Shown: positions 22,810 through 34,811, counted from the stretch's first letter. The stretch: 64,000 nt of DNA from Liolophura sinensis (GCF_032854445.1 NC_088302.1:43128645-43192644), one strand, 5' to 3'. The notes: a model not told the origin generated them from the sequence alone. Made by a program: numbers and translations.

Positions 22810-23785
22810 AATGCCGGCACGTCAAAACACTGTGAAAGCCTATGTGGGAAGCACATAGTCTTAGTAGAGTATACTTTCACATCGAGTTCGCTTGGGGAAC
22901 GATGAAGAAGGAAGTCGGGTTCAGCGGTGTGTTGATAAGACAGACGCGTGTAGGTCTTGACCTCCTTCACCTATACCATCCCGCGACCGCACCAGTCAAA
23001 CTCACTGTCATTCTAATTGTGTAATTTTCAATTTTGCTAATAGCTCCGCTCGCGTCCCATACCAACCCGCCTAGATAACCGATTGAATTACACACCCCGC
23101 CTCTATAATACATGAACCTTTTAGAAAGGAGAAACACCTGGTGCGCCGTCCGAGACGATGGCAGAAAGCTTTTTTACCTCTTCCGAAATACCGACACTAA
23201 AACACTCTCCGTTAAACAACTGGCTCGATGTTTGGGGGACAATTACCAATATGTTTGGCACTGAGCCGTTGTAGACAAACAGAAAACAATTCAGATTTAG
23301 CTAAGAAAAAATACTTCTCTGAATCAGTAAAACTATCTCTGCTGTATTGGTATGAGACGTTTAAATAACGCAGCGCAACCTTCTGGTCTTCTCTTATAGG
23401 CTCTTGTCGAGAATACACAAATATTCGACCAGGGGAGTTTGAAATTCGCCCGATCTCCAAACTGTAGGGTCACGCGGTTATAGTTTGAGAGTAGAGCGGC
23501 GTGGTTTTACCGCGGCTGTTCGGCACGACTTTACCAGACCTTAGAACAACTGCAGGCCTCTGTATCGGTTGTCAAACTCTGGCGAGATCATAACGTCAGA
23601 CAGTATGGAGAACAGAAGTAAGCCAGGAGATAGTCCCAGGTTGAATGTTGAAATAATCGTTTTTGTTATAGATATAGCATTATTACAGCCTATTAGGGCC
23701 TATATTAAAAGTTTTTACGTTGGAACGAATAACCTGTAGGGTACGTGGTTGACAGGCATCGCTAATAGCCAAAATAGCCAATCTA
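22810..23785. other. Upstream region of the IGFBP-domain gene, nothing recognised
   Basis: It should contain that gene's promoter on the minus strand, but I could not pick out a reliable TATA box or initiator. Small open frames are not supported. Confidence 0.35.
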
Positions 23786-23788
23786 TAT

Positions 23789-23936
23789 ATTATTTATTTA
23801 TTTGATTGGTGTTTTACGATCATCCGCAGTTTGTTTGCAGACCTTCCCACGTAGGGCCTGAGAGGAACCCAGCATGAGCTGGATTTGAACTCACAAGGAC
23901 CGCATTGGTGAGCTGCTCCTTTGTCATTGCGCGCAT
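23789..23936 (-). mobile_element. SINE, main family, internally deleted
   Basis: The tail and GATTGGTGTTTTACG join directly to ATCATCCGCAGTTTG, so the conserved 3' domain is missing. It continues through CCTTCCCACGTAGGGCC to GACCGCATTGGTGAGCTGCTC. Confidence 0.85.
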
Positions 23937-23939
23937 TTT

Positions 23940-24385
23940 TTTCTTCATTTACACTCCCATATATGCAGCAATATATGGGTTGTAAATTTTCCTAATTTAT
24001 CGCAGTTTTCCATTTATAATTCTCTTGTTTATGTGAAAAAGTGACTTGAGCAGATTCTGCTGTAGACTCTTACATCACTTTCCAGCTGGCTTTATGTGAA
24101 AAACACTTTTTAACTAACTGCCGCAATTTGTAATAATATCGGAATAAGTAATCGATGGATAATAATAGTAATAATAGTTTAAGGAAGAGTATCAATTTTT
24201 CATAATTATTGCAACAATTATCACTAACGCCGGAATACCATGGAAACCAGTTGCTGCCGCGGTAAAATAACAATTTGACAGAAAAAAATCGGAAATTTGC
24301 TGAGTTAGAACACTGATATGTGCAATAACAAGCACAAGAACGACGAGAAAAAACGCTCTTGACCAATTCTGGAGCATGTTATTTT
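23940..24385. other. Intergenic DNA, nothing recognised
   Basis: AT-rich. The hydrophobic minus-strand frame at 24070-24366 is a translation of T-rich sequence. Confidence 0.4.
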
Positions 24386-24388
24386 TTG

Positions 24389-24564
24389 TCTCCCGGTCGT
24401 AATTGGGAAGGCCTCCCAGCAACCTGCGGATGGTCGTGGGTTTCCTCCGGGCTCTGCCCAGTTTCCTCCCATCATAATGCTGGCCGCCGTGGTATAAGTG
24501 AAATATTCTTGAGTACGGCGTAAAACACTGATTAAATAAATAAATAAGTAAATAAATAAATACA
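24389..24564 (+). mobile_element. SINE, main family, 5'-truncated
   Basis: Starts within the middle (CCCGGTCGTAATTGGGAAGG) and runs through GGATGGTCGTGGGTTTCCTC, GTATAAGTGAAATATTCTTG and a long AATA tail. Confidence 0.92.
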
Positions 24565-24593
24565 TAAGCAAGCAGTTTCACAGGGCTCTATAC

Positions 24594-24666
24594 TGGTTTC
24601 CTCCACCCTTGACCGCCGTTGTATAAGTAAACTATTTTCCTGAATACTACGCCTAAAACACCAAAA
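24594..24666 (+). mobile_element. SINE 3' fragment, main family
   Basis: Decayed copy of the 3' domain only: GGTTTCCTCCACCC, GACCGCCGTTGTATAAGTAA, CCTAAAACACCAA. Confidence 0.75.
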
Positions 24667-24667
24667 A

Positions 24668-24800
24668 GGGCTTCTTGGCTAAGTGTTTAGCGTGTTGCAC
24701 AAAGACAAACGAGCCTTACACCAATGCTGTCGCTATGAGTTCAAGCCCATTTTCCTCTCCGGTCATACGTGGGAAGGTCTTCCACCAGAAACCTGCATTC
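24668..24800 (+). mobile_element. SINE 5' half, main family
   Basis: Head only: GGCTTCTTGGCTAAGTGTTTAGCG (decayed A-box region), CCAATGCTGTCGCTATGAG, TTCAAGCCC (B-box region), CATACGTGGGAAGGTCTTCC. It breaks off into the GACCGACT-type repeat. Confidence 0.8.
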
Positions 24801-24802
24801 GC

Positions 24803-24972
24803 ACAGCCGACCAACAGACCAACATACAGCTCGACGAACTGACCGACTGACAGATAGACCAACTAGACCGATTGACAGACTGACCGACCAGCTGACATAT
24901 CGACCAGCTGACCAACTGAACGACAGATCGATCAACGAACGACAGACAGCCCAACTAACTGACAGGCAGATA
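24803..24972. repeat. Degenerate simple repeat (GACCGACTGACA-like)
   Basis: A purine/C-rich run of GACCGACT, GACAGA and GACCAACT variants. Open frames on both strands (Arg/Asp/Thr-rich or Val/Ser-rich) come from this repeat. Confidence 0.8.
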
Positions 24973-24974
24973 TG

Positions 24975-25588
24975 GCAACTTGAAAGAGCCAGACTCGTAT
25001 ATATCAAGTTATTTAAGTCTTAAGTCAAAAATTGCAGGACATGAAAAAGCCAAACTGAGAACAGTAGCTAACTCAGTTTGAGTTCTTCAGACGTTTGACA
25101 AATATTAGCCAGCATATATCAGAGGATACCAGATGCAGGTTCATATTAGTAACCCTTTCCTTCTTTAATAGCTGGCAATATAGCGAGTTAACAGTATCAT
25201 TGGATTTTCTGTGACCGACTAGTGCCACGAATATCCTTAAGGCTAGGGTAACAATAGGAGACTATGTCCATTTGTCATGCTTTCTCTTCATGTAGCATCT
25301 AGGCCCTGGATCACTACCTTAGACTAAAGTCAGATAGAGCAGTATAATTCCGCAACATATTTTTACTAACTTTAAACTTTGTCATGAAAGTCAAAAACAA
25401 CTCTTCGTGTTAAAATGAAAATTCCTAAGGTAAGTCGCAATTTTACAGCACAAAACTGTTTTGAAGTTAAAACTAAGGCCGACTTCAGTTCAAGACAGCT
25501 TGGTGATCTCGGGGCCTATCCTTGGGTGTCCGTTAATGAGTGTTTAAATTTTCGTTTTCTCAATAGTTTACAATACTAAATCGTTCAA
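24975..25588. other. Intergenic DNA, nothing recognised
   Basis: No repeat or exon supported. Confidence 0.4.
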
Positions 25589-25589
25589 G

Positions 25590-28262
25590 TGTGCGGGTGA
25601 TGCATGTGTGTGGAAGAACATGTCTGGTTTCTGTTTGTCAACAATTATCCGTTGCTGCGTGTTTGGGTTATGTTTGTGTATGGAAGAACCTGTCTGGTTT
25701 TTGTTGTCAACAATTCTCCGTTAATGTGTATTTGGGTTATGCATGTGTATGGTGGAACCTGCCTGGTTTTTGTTTGTCAACAATTCTCCGTTACCTCTGT
25801 ATTTGGGTCATGTATGTGTGTAGAAGAACCTGTCTGGTTTTTGTTTGTCAACAATTCTCCCTTACTGTGAGTTTGGGTTATGTATGTGTATGGTTTCTGT
25901 TTGTCATCAATTCTCCGTTAGTGCGTGTTTGGGTTATGCATGTGTATGGTAAAACCTATCTGCTTTTTGCTTGTCAACAATTCTCCGTTACTGTGTGTTT
26001 TGGGTTCTGCATGTGTGTGGTGGAACCTGCCTGGTTTTGTATATCAACAGTTCTCCGATACTTTATATTTGGGTTAAGCAGGTGTATGGAAGAACCTGTC
26101 TGGTTTTTGTTTGTTATCAATTCTCCATTACTACCTGTTTGGGTTATGCATGCGTATGGAAGAACCTGTCTGGTTTTTGTTTGTCAACAATTTCTCCGTT
26201 ACTGTGTGTTTGGGTTATGCATGTGTATGGTGGAACCTGCCTGGTTTTTGTTTGGCAACAATTCTCCGTTACTCTGTATTTGGGTCATGCATGTGTGTGG
26301 TGGAACCTGCCTGGTTTTGTATATCAACAGTTCTCCGGTACTGTGTATTTTTGGTTATGCATGTGTGTGGAAGAACATGTCCGGTTTTTGTTTGTCAACA
26401 ATTCTCCGTTACTCCGTGTTTGGGTTATGCATGTGTGTGTGGAAGAACCTGTCATCAATTTTCCGTTACTGCCTGTTTGGGCTATGCACTTGTATGGAAG
26501 AAACATGTCCGGTTTTTGTTTGTCAACAAATCTCCGTTAGTGTCTGTTTGGGTTCTGCATGCCTATGGTAGAACATACCTGCTTTTTTGTTTGTCAACAT
26601 TTCTCCGTTACTGTGTATTTGGGTCATGCATGCGTGTGGAAGAACCTGTCTGGTTTTTGTTTGTCAGCAATTCTCCGTTACTGCGTGTTCGGATATGCAT
26701 GCGTATGGTTTTTGTTTCTCAACAATTCTCCGTTACCGTGTGTTTGGGTTATGCATGTGTATGGTGGAACCTGCCTGGTTTTTGTTGGTCAACAATTCTC
26801 CGTTACTGTGTATTTGGGTCATGTATGTGTGTAGAAGAACATGTCTGGTATTTGTTTGTCAACAATTCACCGTTACCGTGTGTTTGGGTTATGTATGTGT
26901 ATGGTGGAACCTGCCTGGTTTTTGTTTGACAACAATTCTCCGTTACTGTGTCTTTGGGGTATGCATGTGTATGGTGGAACCTGCCTGGTTTTTGGTTTGT
27001 CAACAATTCTCCGTTAATGTGTATTTGGGTCATGCATGTGTGTGGAAGAACATGTCTGGTTCTTGTTTGTCAACAATTCACCGTTACCGTGTGTTTGGGT
27101 TATGTATGTGTGTGGTGGAACCTGCCTGGTTTTTGTTTGTCAACAGTTTTCCGTTAGTGTGTGCTTGGGGTATGCATGTGTGTGGTGGAACCTGCCTGGT
27201 TTTGTATGTCAACAATTCACCGTTACTGTGTGTTTGAGTTACATATGTGTATGGAAAAACCTGTCTGGTTTTTGTTTGTCAACAATTCTCCATTACTGTG
27301 TGTTTGTGTTATGCATCTGTATGGACATGCCTGGTGTTTGTCAACAATTCTCTGTTACTGCCTGTTTGGGTTATGCATGTATGTGGTGAACATGTTTTTG
27401 TTTGTCAACAATTCTCTGGTACTGCCTGTTTGGGTTATGCATGTATGTGGTGGAACATGTTTTTGTTTGTCAACAATTCTCTGGTACTGCCTGTTTGGGT
27501 TATGCATGTATGTGGTGGAACATGTTTTTGTTTGTCAACAATTCTCTGGTACTGCCTGTTTGGGTTATGCATGTATGTGGTGGAACATGTTTTTGTTTGT
27601 CAACAATTCTCTGGTACTGCCTGTTTGGGTTATGCATGTATGTGGTGGAACATGTTTTTGTTTGTCAACAATTCTCCCTTACTTTGTGTTTGGATTATGC
27701 ATGTGTATGGAAGAATATTTCTGGTTTTTGTTTCTCCGTTACTGTGTATTTTAGTTATGCTTGTGTATGGTGGAACCTGCCTGGTTTGATTGTCAAAAGT
27801 TTTCCATTTGTGAATTGCTCGTATGGTAGAATTGGTCCCATTTTTAGCTGTCTGGTTTTTGTATAAAGTCAACAGTTCTTGGTTATTGAGAGGCTTAGCC
27901 TATGTGGTAGAACCTCTCTGCTTTTTACATTGTCATCAATTCTCCATTATTGAGAGGCTTAGCCTATACGATAGAACCCTTCCGGGTTTTGTACGTCATC
28001 ATGTCTCCGTTACTGACAGGCTTAGCCTATATGGTAGAACCTGTCTGTTTTTTGTATTAAATCAACAGTTCTCCGTTACCGAGAGGCTTAGCCTATATGG
28101 TAGAACCTGTCTGGTTTTGGTATTAAGTCAACAATTCTCCGTTACCGAGAGGCTTAGCCTATATGGTAGAACATGTCCGGTTTTGGTATTAAGTCAACAA
28201 TTCTCCGTTACCGAGAGGCTTAGCCTATATAGTAGAACCTGTGTGGTCAACAATTCTCCGTT
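25590..28262. repeat. Large minisatellite, 64-70-bp unit
   Basis: About thirty-two copies at 25590-27800 of a roughly 70-bp unit (TTTGGGTTATGCATGTGTAT, GGTGGAACCTGCCTGG, TTTTTGTTTGTCAACAATTC, TCCGTTAC). These include several almost identical 65-bp units at 27359-27680. A related subtype (unit with GAGAGGCTTAGCCTATATGG) occupies 27880-28262. The plus strand of the unit lacks stop codons in all three frames, so long Cys/Trp/Val-rich open frames arise in every frame. Confidence 0.95.
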
Positions 28263-28263
28263 A

Positions 28264-28515
28264 ATGATTTATTTATTTGATTGGTGTTTTACGCCGTACT
28301 CAAGAATATTTCACTTATACGACGGCGGCCAGCATTATGGTGAGAGGAAACCGGGCAGAGACCGCGGGAAACCCACGATCATCTGCAGGTTGCTGGAACA
28401 CCTTCCCACTTACGGCCTGAGATGAAGGCAGCATGAGCTGGACTTGCACTCACAGCGACCTCATTGGTGAGAGGCTCCTGAGTCATTGCGCTGCGCAAGC
28501 GCGCTAACCAATTAT
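28264..28515 (-). mobile_element. SINE, main family, nearly full length, inside the minisatellite
   Basis: Minus orientation: TTTATTTATTTGATTGGTG tail, full 3' domain, middle, and a head that breaks off at GCGCTAACCAA. Array sequence resumes as TTATGGTAGAAGATG. The last bases of the head are missing. Confidence 0.93.
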
Positions 28516-28640
28516 GGTAGAAGATGTTCGGTTTTTGCATGTCAACAATCCTCTCTTACTGAGGGGCTTAGCATCTATGTATCGCTTTCTGAAAGTCAGC
28601 AGTTCTCCGTTGCTGTAGTGCAGCCTAGTAGAGTTGTACT
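28516..28640. repeat. Continuation of the 65-bp minisatellite after the SINE
   Basis: TTATGGTAGAAGATGT, GTCAACAATCCTCT and GAGGGGCTTAGC match the 27880-28262 subtype. The SINE therefore split an existing array. Confidence 0.8.
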
Positions 28641-28796
28641 TTTACGTTTTTTTGATACAAACGTTTCATTTAATCATGTATTTATTTCCTTCATTATGCT
28701 TATAGGCCTATACTTTATCATAAACAAGGTGTGTCGATACGATTAATTGTATGTCATAACAAATGATCTAATGGAAAATAACCAATTACATACACC

Positions 28797-28975
28797 GACA
28801 ATATCAACCCTTATAGTTGGCTGATAACTGAAAAACAAAACACACAACCCTTATAGTTGGCTGATAATTAAAGACCAATCCACACAACCCTTATAGTTGG
28901 CTGATAATTAAAGAGCACTTCACAATAAAACCTTATAGTTGGCTGATAATTAAAGAACAATCCACAAACCATTTG
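28797..28975. repeat. Short tandem array, about 43-bp unit
   Basis: Four copies of a unit beginning ACAACCCTTATAGTTGGCTG and continuing ATAATTAAAGA. Confidence 0.9.
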
Positions 28976-28979
28976 GGTC

Positions 28980-31050
28980 GATAGAAATTTTATTTTATTT
29001 TTATTAACTGTGATAAGTGCTTCCTTTGGATTGGAAGTTTCTTCAGTTTACTTCCCAGTTATAGTGAACACATTCACATACCGAGGAAAACAGTTCATGT
29101 AAAGAATAAGAAATATGCAAATTGTGCCATACACATACAGTGATTAAAACATCATACACTGGAATGTGTGAACTAGCTAATTAAGGTGATGTATAACAGT
29201 AAGCAAATGTAAACATGGAGATATAAAAATAAAGACGATTCCTTATGATGGTGTCTTTATCATCGTGTTGTTGCTGTTGTTGTTGTTGTTAATGGACACA
29301 GCTGGGTTGAGGGTATCGTGGTTGGACCGCGTAAATGAACACACTGGTAAACATTTCAATAACACAGATAGATGCCTTCAGAAACAACGGAATGTTATGT
29401 TCTCATAATACCTTGATAAGAAGGCTTACACTGAAACATAGCAACGGTTGCCACCATGAGATACAATATAATTTTCATAACACACTGGTTAACATCTATA
29501 ATACGAACAGAAGTCCATATCGCATGGCGTTTACAGCTGAAGCAACAAAGTTCTCATAGTACAGGCCTAAGGCATCAGTAACACAGACGACTATTATAGG
29601 GGTTATATACGACAGTCAGAAAAAAATTCCCAAACAACAGTCAGTCCCATACTGTAATCCCATAGTACATGAACCTCAGATTCTCTCGTACTCTGTCCTA
29701 CCTGCATCCTGGATTCTGGCCTCACATTCACAGTGATTACAATCCCGAGGCCTGAAATCAGGATGTTCTAATGATACACAATACAAACGCTGCCGTGACG
29801 TCACGAATTACGTATCTCCTGGATCAACGTTACGTACCACAGCTGTATCACAGCAACGTGTTGCCTCGAGGTAACTTTACACTGATCTTGGCTGAATGTG
29901 TTTGATGAACAGATTGGGTAAAATTTGTAAACACCTGATTCTCAATCAAATCTTCAGAATATACACTGTTCAAAACAAGACGAGGGAAGTGAAATGGAAT
30001 AGATTCTAGCCTCAATATTACACGCAACAGTCCTAAACGATCGAGCAAGTCTAATTTAGTTAATAACACAACTGACAAGGCGAACATGTATGGTCCATCA
30101 AAACTTTCAAACAATAAAAGTAGTCCAAATAGGTTAAATTAACGATTAATTTACTTAATGAATTTTCAAACTGTTACATGATAACGAGAATTGTACAAAA
30201 CTGCACAGGCGTGGTGTATTTGCCAATCAGTGGTACAAAAATAAATGATGGGCATAACTGTGTAGGGGAGACCACTCCATCAGATACAGTTAGCAAGCCT
30301 TGGCTTAACCGGAAAAGAGAGACGAATATATGATACCGATCGTCAGAGCAACAAAGTCAATTGTTTTCATTAATTTCTCCGTCAATACAGACTTGTGAGA
30401 ATGCCAGTGAAGTAACCATCAAGAAAATCATTTGTTTCTATTTTTCACATCAAATATAATCTCAGACAAAAAACATTAGAAACAGAGACATGCACGACAT
30501 TACAAAGCCACTCTCAGCCTTGCCTCATCATCTATACATCTGTAACTATGAAAAACTGAAACAACAATTTCCATGGAAGACAAAAGATATTGGCAAGAAA
30601 TTAAACTATGGCGGGACCATTAAATGGAAACTCAAGACGATATACTGGTGAGGGAAAAGAGAAAATATTATGGTAACTTGTAATCGTTTGGTCAGATGTA
30701 GCTCGTTTTGATATCACGGTCTCTGGATTAACAGATTAAAAACCATTGAGGAAGAATTGCCAAATATACGGTAATTGGATCAAAAATACCTTTCATTACA
30801 GATGACAAGCACTCTCGGCCATGTTGGATCTCTAACAAAATAATTTCATTTTCCAGAACTCTTAGTGAAAGGCAAGCTGCAGGAGACAATGACATTGCTT
30901 TAAAAACCCAAGATGGCCGCCAATGTACGTCGCCTATACCACGTAATACAAGCTGAATGACTAAGTGTTTAGTCAGCACGCACTGCTTCGGCATGTGTCA
31001 GTTTTTTCTTCATCCAAATCGAAAATGCCTGCATAAGAAACGACGAATGG
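28980..31050. other. Intergenic DNA, nothing recognised
   Basis: Contains a short (TTG)n stretch at 29266-29290. Minus-strand frames at 29848-30114 and 30728-30994 show no domain. No gene is called. Confidence 0.4.
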
Positions 31051-31057
31051 TGACACT

Positions 31058-31345
31058 GTCTGATGACAGGTTTTAAATCATGACAAATAGTAACTGATGT
31101 CATAAGACTGCGTTTAATGACGGCAAATGGTAACGACGTCCAGATGACTGCGTTCAGTCACGGCAAATGGTAACCAGATCCAGATGACTGTGTTGAGTCA
31201 TGACAAGTGGTAACCATTGGGAGTTGACTGCGTTGAGTCATGATAAGTACTAACCACTGCCAGATGACTACGTTGAGAGACAACTATGACCGCATTGAGT
31301 CATTAGAAGTGGTAACGATGTCAGGTAGCAAAAGTTGAGTCAGAA
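31058..31345. repeat. Minisatellite, about 41-bp unit
   Basis: About seven decayed copies of a unit with GATGACTGCGTTGAGTCATG and ACAAATGGTAACCA. Confidence 0.85.
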
Positions 31346-31349
31346 TAAA

Positions 31350-33230
31350 CAGAAACCGTTTGTCAGCTGGCACCAAGATGTTCGCATGGTTAGTTGTCTT
31401 GTAAAAGTTCCCGCTATTTTAACAACCTCAATCTTTATAAAATATCTTTATTTTTTATCCTGAAACTTGTATTCAGTTGGCGTCAGATCTCGTTGGTGGT
31501 GAAATGTTACCAGGGCCCCCTTGGTAATGACAGATGTTATCATCAGGGAGGAAATTGGAGAGTTTCTCTTCCCAGAGTACGGGTGTACGTGTCCTTGTCC
31601 AACCGATTTTGACAGTGTCGTACGAAGTAATCAAACGTTAGACGATCACACTAAGGACAAGGATTATATCTATTGCACTGAGTGCAATTCTGCAAAAGTG
31701 AATACCTTACTGGGTGAATCCCGCACTGAGGTTATTCACTACATGTGAATACGTAATAGGTGATTCCCGCACTAGGATTATTCCGTGTAGGTGAGTACTT
31801 TCATAACTGAATCCTGTAATTTGGTACTCCTGAGCATCCAAAATAGCGGAACGACCACAAAGCTCAGAACAGATTGCAATTGGTCAGGAGCGGGCCTAAG
31901 GGTTTTCCCAGGCTTGTTTTGATTTTGATCAGGTGGATGTCTTGAGAAAAGGTACCAAAGCAGACCGAAGAGTTGATCACTGACCTGTACAGAAAAGAGA
32001 ACATTGTAATGAAAGAAAGTATATACACCTGCAGCACTGACAAATAAAAAAAAGGACAAGATAGCACTTGGCTAAAATATATTTCAATCGAAAGCAGAGT
32101 ACTCAAACTTTCTAGAAAGCATCATACTTTGTTATGTTAATGAGATTTCACCGAATAACATGTAGAACAAAATGACAATACTGCACAAATGGCTTGTGTG
32201 AATCAAGGCAGCCATATTGAGAATTTTATTCAATGAAACACGTTAGTATCAGATTGCGCGGCCAAAGCTGTGACGTCGCCTTTACCCATTCACTCCGTGA
32301 AGTGACATATGATAACATAAAACTACAGCATAGGACTTCATTTTAAGATCGTTTACAACGATTTTTTACGTGTAGGCGAAGGGCCATTTCACACAGTGTT
32401 ATAGGGCAGGTCTGTGTCATTTAAGCACCACCACAGACGTAAAATCACTTCATTTACAAGCCGTGCAATATTCAACGATGGTGTTACCAGTTATGTCAGA
32501 CAGTATGATACCGTCTCGGCCCAAACCGCATTCATCTCCCCAAATACATTTTTGTAGTTCATTTTAGCGTTTAGTCAGCAGTTTCTAAATAACAAACATT
32601 AGGGTTAGTGCAAAATCATTAGGGATGCCGAAGGTTATGGGGAATCCAGCGATATGCAGTCGAATGTATAGATCAGCCTCAGTGTATTAAGATTTATTGA
32701 GCATGAATCTAGTTGTACAACAATCCTATTGTAATCTTGTAAACATTTAACTGAGGTCAAAATCATCAGCACAACCCCTCCAGAGGCTACGGCCTGAATC
32801 AGGAATACCCTGGCCGTGCATCTGTAGTTAGGCTATTGTCGCTTTGTTCCTTGTAAACGATGTAGTAGGCCTACTGTATCAACAGTTCAAGCAGTGGAAG
32901 AAATATTCTTCCAGCATGTCCAATTTCCGAGAAAACTATATTTGTCCCTTTGGCCTTCATCGCCGAAGGCATAGACTATTACACAGAAAAAAACCCTCGA
33001 CGTCAGAGAGCTAGAGTAAACGTCAGGTCACCTTGCCCTCGATTATGGGTGACGTGCTGAAGCTGTGTCAAGACAAAGTTTCATTAAGCTTTTGCTAGGT
33101 TGAAAAAAAAATGTAAAAAAATATTTAATGCCGGGTTAAAATACTTTAAATGGTCGTCTTTTAGTGGACATAGGCATTAGTGAGGTGCTGTCTTTCACGT
33201 AGTGGACCTGTGAATTTTACACAGTACATG
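31350..33230. other. Intergenic DNA, nothing firmly recognised
   Basis: Plus-strand frames at 31394-31748 overlap a patch with a possible acceptor (TGTTACCAG, about 31510), but no family or donor supports an exon. The rest is AT-rich. Confidence 0.35.
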
Positions 33231-33232
33231 GA

Positions 33233-33321
33233 TTTGTTTATTTATTTATTTATTCCATTGGTGTTTTACGCCGTACTCAAGAATATTTCACTTATACGAC
33301 GGCGGCCAGCATTATGGTGGC
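33233..33321 (-). mobile_element. SINE 3' fragment, main family
   Basis: Tail plus 3' domain only: TTGGTGTTTTACGCCGTACT, AAGAATATTTCACTTATACG, CGGCCAGCATTATGGTGG. It is well preserved and ends abruptly. Confidence 0.92.
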
Positions 33322-33420
33322 ACATGCATTGAAGCAGGTGACAAATCCTGTTCTTTTCTCCCCTACTACTCACAGCAACAATGAAGTTCATGCTACGTAG
33401 TAGTTACTGTTGTTCTGGCA

Positions 33421-33680
33421 TATATTAATATTTATTTCATTAGTATACTTAACGCTGTACTCAGGAGTTTTCAGTCATATGGCGGCAATCAGGTTTATTA
33501 GTGGCAGAAATCATTTAGCACTGAGCGAACCGCCCTTCGCCAGGTACGTGGAAATCCTCATGACTTACAGCCGCAGTTGCAGCCGGATGCAGCGAGAGCT
33601 CGGATCAAAGAGGCGACCTTATTGGTCAAAGGCCTTTCAGTTACAGCCAAGCAGCGGTTTAGCCGTCCGTCCTCTCCATA
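33421..33680 (-). mobile_element. Old SINE relative, minus orientation
   Basis: The layout follows the main family but with heavy divergence: TATTTATTTCATTAGTATAC, CGCTGTACTCAGGAGTTTTC, TCATATGGCGGC, CAGGTACGTGGAAATCC and GGATCAAAGAGGCGACC. Either an ancient copy or a sister family. Confidence 0.55.
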
Positions 33681-33692
33681 ACAATGACCATG

Positions 33693-33952
33693 TTTTTTTT
33701 TTTTTGATTGGTGTTTTACGCCGCACTCAAGAATATTTCACTTATACGACGGCGGCCAGCATTATGGTGGGTGGAAACCGGGCAGAACCCGGGGGAAACC
33801 CACGACCATCCGCAGGTAGCTGACAGACCTTCCCACATACGGACGGAGAGAAAGCCAGCATGAGCTGGACTTGAACTCACAGCGACCGCATTGGTGAGAG
33901 ACTCCTAGGTCATTACGCTGCGCTAGCGCGCTAACCAACTGAGCCACGGAGC
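33693..33952 (-). mobile_element. SINE, main family, full length, 12-bp target-site duplication
   Basis: Complete element in minus orientation with a run of T (poly-A on its own strand) instead of the usual AATA tail. It ends at GCCACGGAG. It is flanked by CAATGACCATGT (33682-33693 and 33952-33963; one base may be shared with the element). Confidence 0.96.
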
Positions 33953-33964
33953 AATGACCATGTG

Positions 33965-34345
33965 TGTATGCATCCGTCATTGTATACTGTAATGGCTGAA
34001 ACCCGAGTTCTTTGTACTTTTTAACATAGGGACAATACACGGCAATATTCATCATTTCTGGTGAGTTATGCACATAACAATGATATTTTTCACATCTTTA
34101 ATACTGTGTGAAAGTTTAACCAGTATTCTGATACGGAAATGTTATCCGTTATCAGTTTTGTCTATCTTAAAATCAGCACCACTGTTAGCCTCTTCCGAGC
34201 AATGAGAGAATGATTTTAAAACTGTATACTTACGAAACGTTAATTCTTCAAGATCAAACTGAAACAAGACAAGTAAAGGGTTTGCAAAAAAACAAACTTT
34301 ACATATGTGCAGTTTTCAGCTAACTGTACAATACGAAATTTTCAC
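33965..34345. other. Intergenic DNA, nothing recognised
   Basis: No exon or repeat supported. Confidence 0.4.
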
Positions 34346-34349
34346 ATTT

Positions 34350-34545
34350 GATGTTCGTTCATGAAGAACAAATGTGCGTTGGTTTCATAGTTCTATGTTA
34401 AATTTTATGTTGGTTGATGGGGAAACCAAATGTCGCTGGCTTCATGGTGTTAGCTTACATTTTATATTTGTCTAAGAGGAAACCAATGTAAGCTGATTTT
34501 ACAGTGCTATCCTAAATTTTATAAACCAAAGTGCACTGGTTTTAC
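34350..34545. repeat. Degenerate tandem array, about 54-bp unit
   Basis: Three to four copies sharing GGTTTCATAGTTCTATGTTA, AATTTTATGTTGG and GAAACCAAATGT. Confidence 0.7.
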
Positions 34546-34811
34546 ACCAACACTATTCTGATTTCATTTCAATGCAATTCGACAAGGTGTAACTATGTCA
34601 TTTATTATATTCAACAAATGTAAATTTCAACAACAAATGTATTACAACTATTAATATGTTGTTTACTAGATAAGCTGTTAGAGCCATTGCTTTGCTGAAT
34701 GATTTAACGATCGTCTAGATAATTCATTTAGGCAATATATTATGCCATCAGCATGTTTGGATGCAAATGTACAGATTGTTTAGACGAACATCTTATATTC
34801 TGTAAGAGATT

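Noticed and set aside
25591-27866. Long plus-strand open frames (up to 326 codons) rich in Cys, Trp and Val
   Set aside because: They are translations of the 64-70-bp minisatellite; all three frames are open and none is maintained, so no protein is supported.
25590-28262. CRISPR-like regular repetition
   Set aside because: The units are contiguous with no unique spacers, and the DNA is animal; these are minisatellites.
31521-31748. 75-codon frame with a GCTCPCPTD segment
   Set aside because: The cysteines are suggestive but there is no acceptor/donor pair in frame, and the end overlaps two copies of a short TGAATCCCGCACTGAGG-type duplication.
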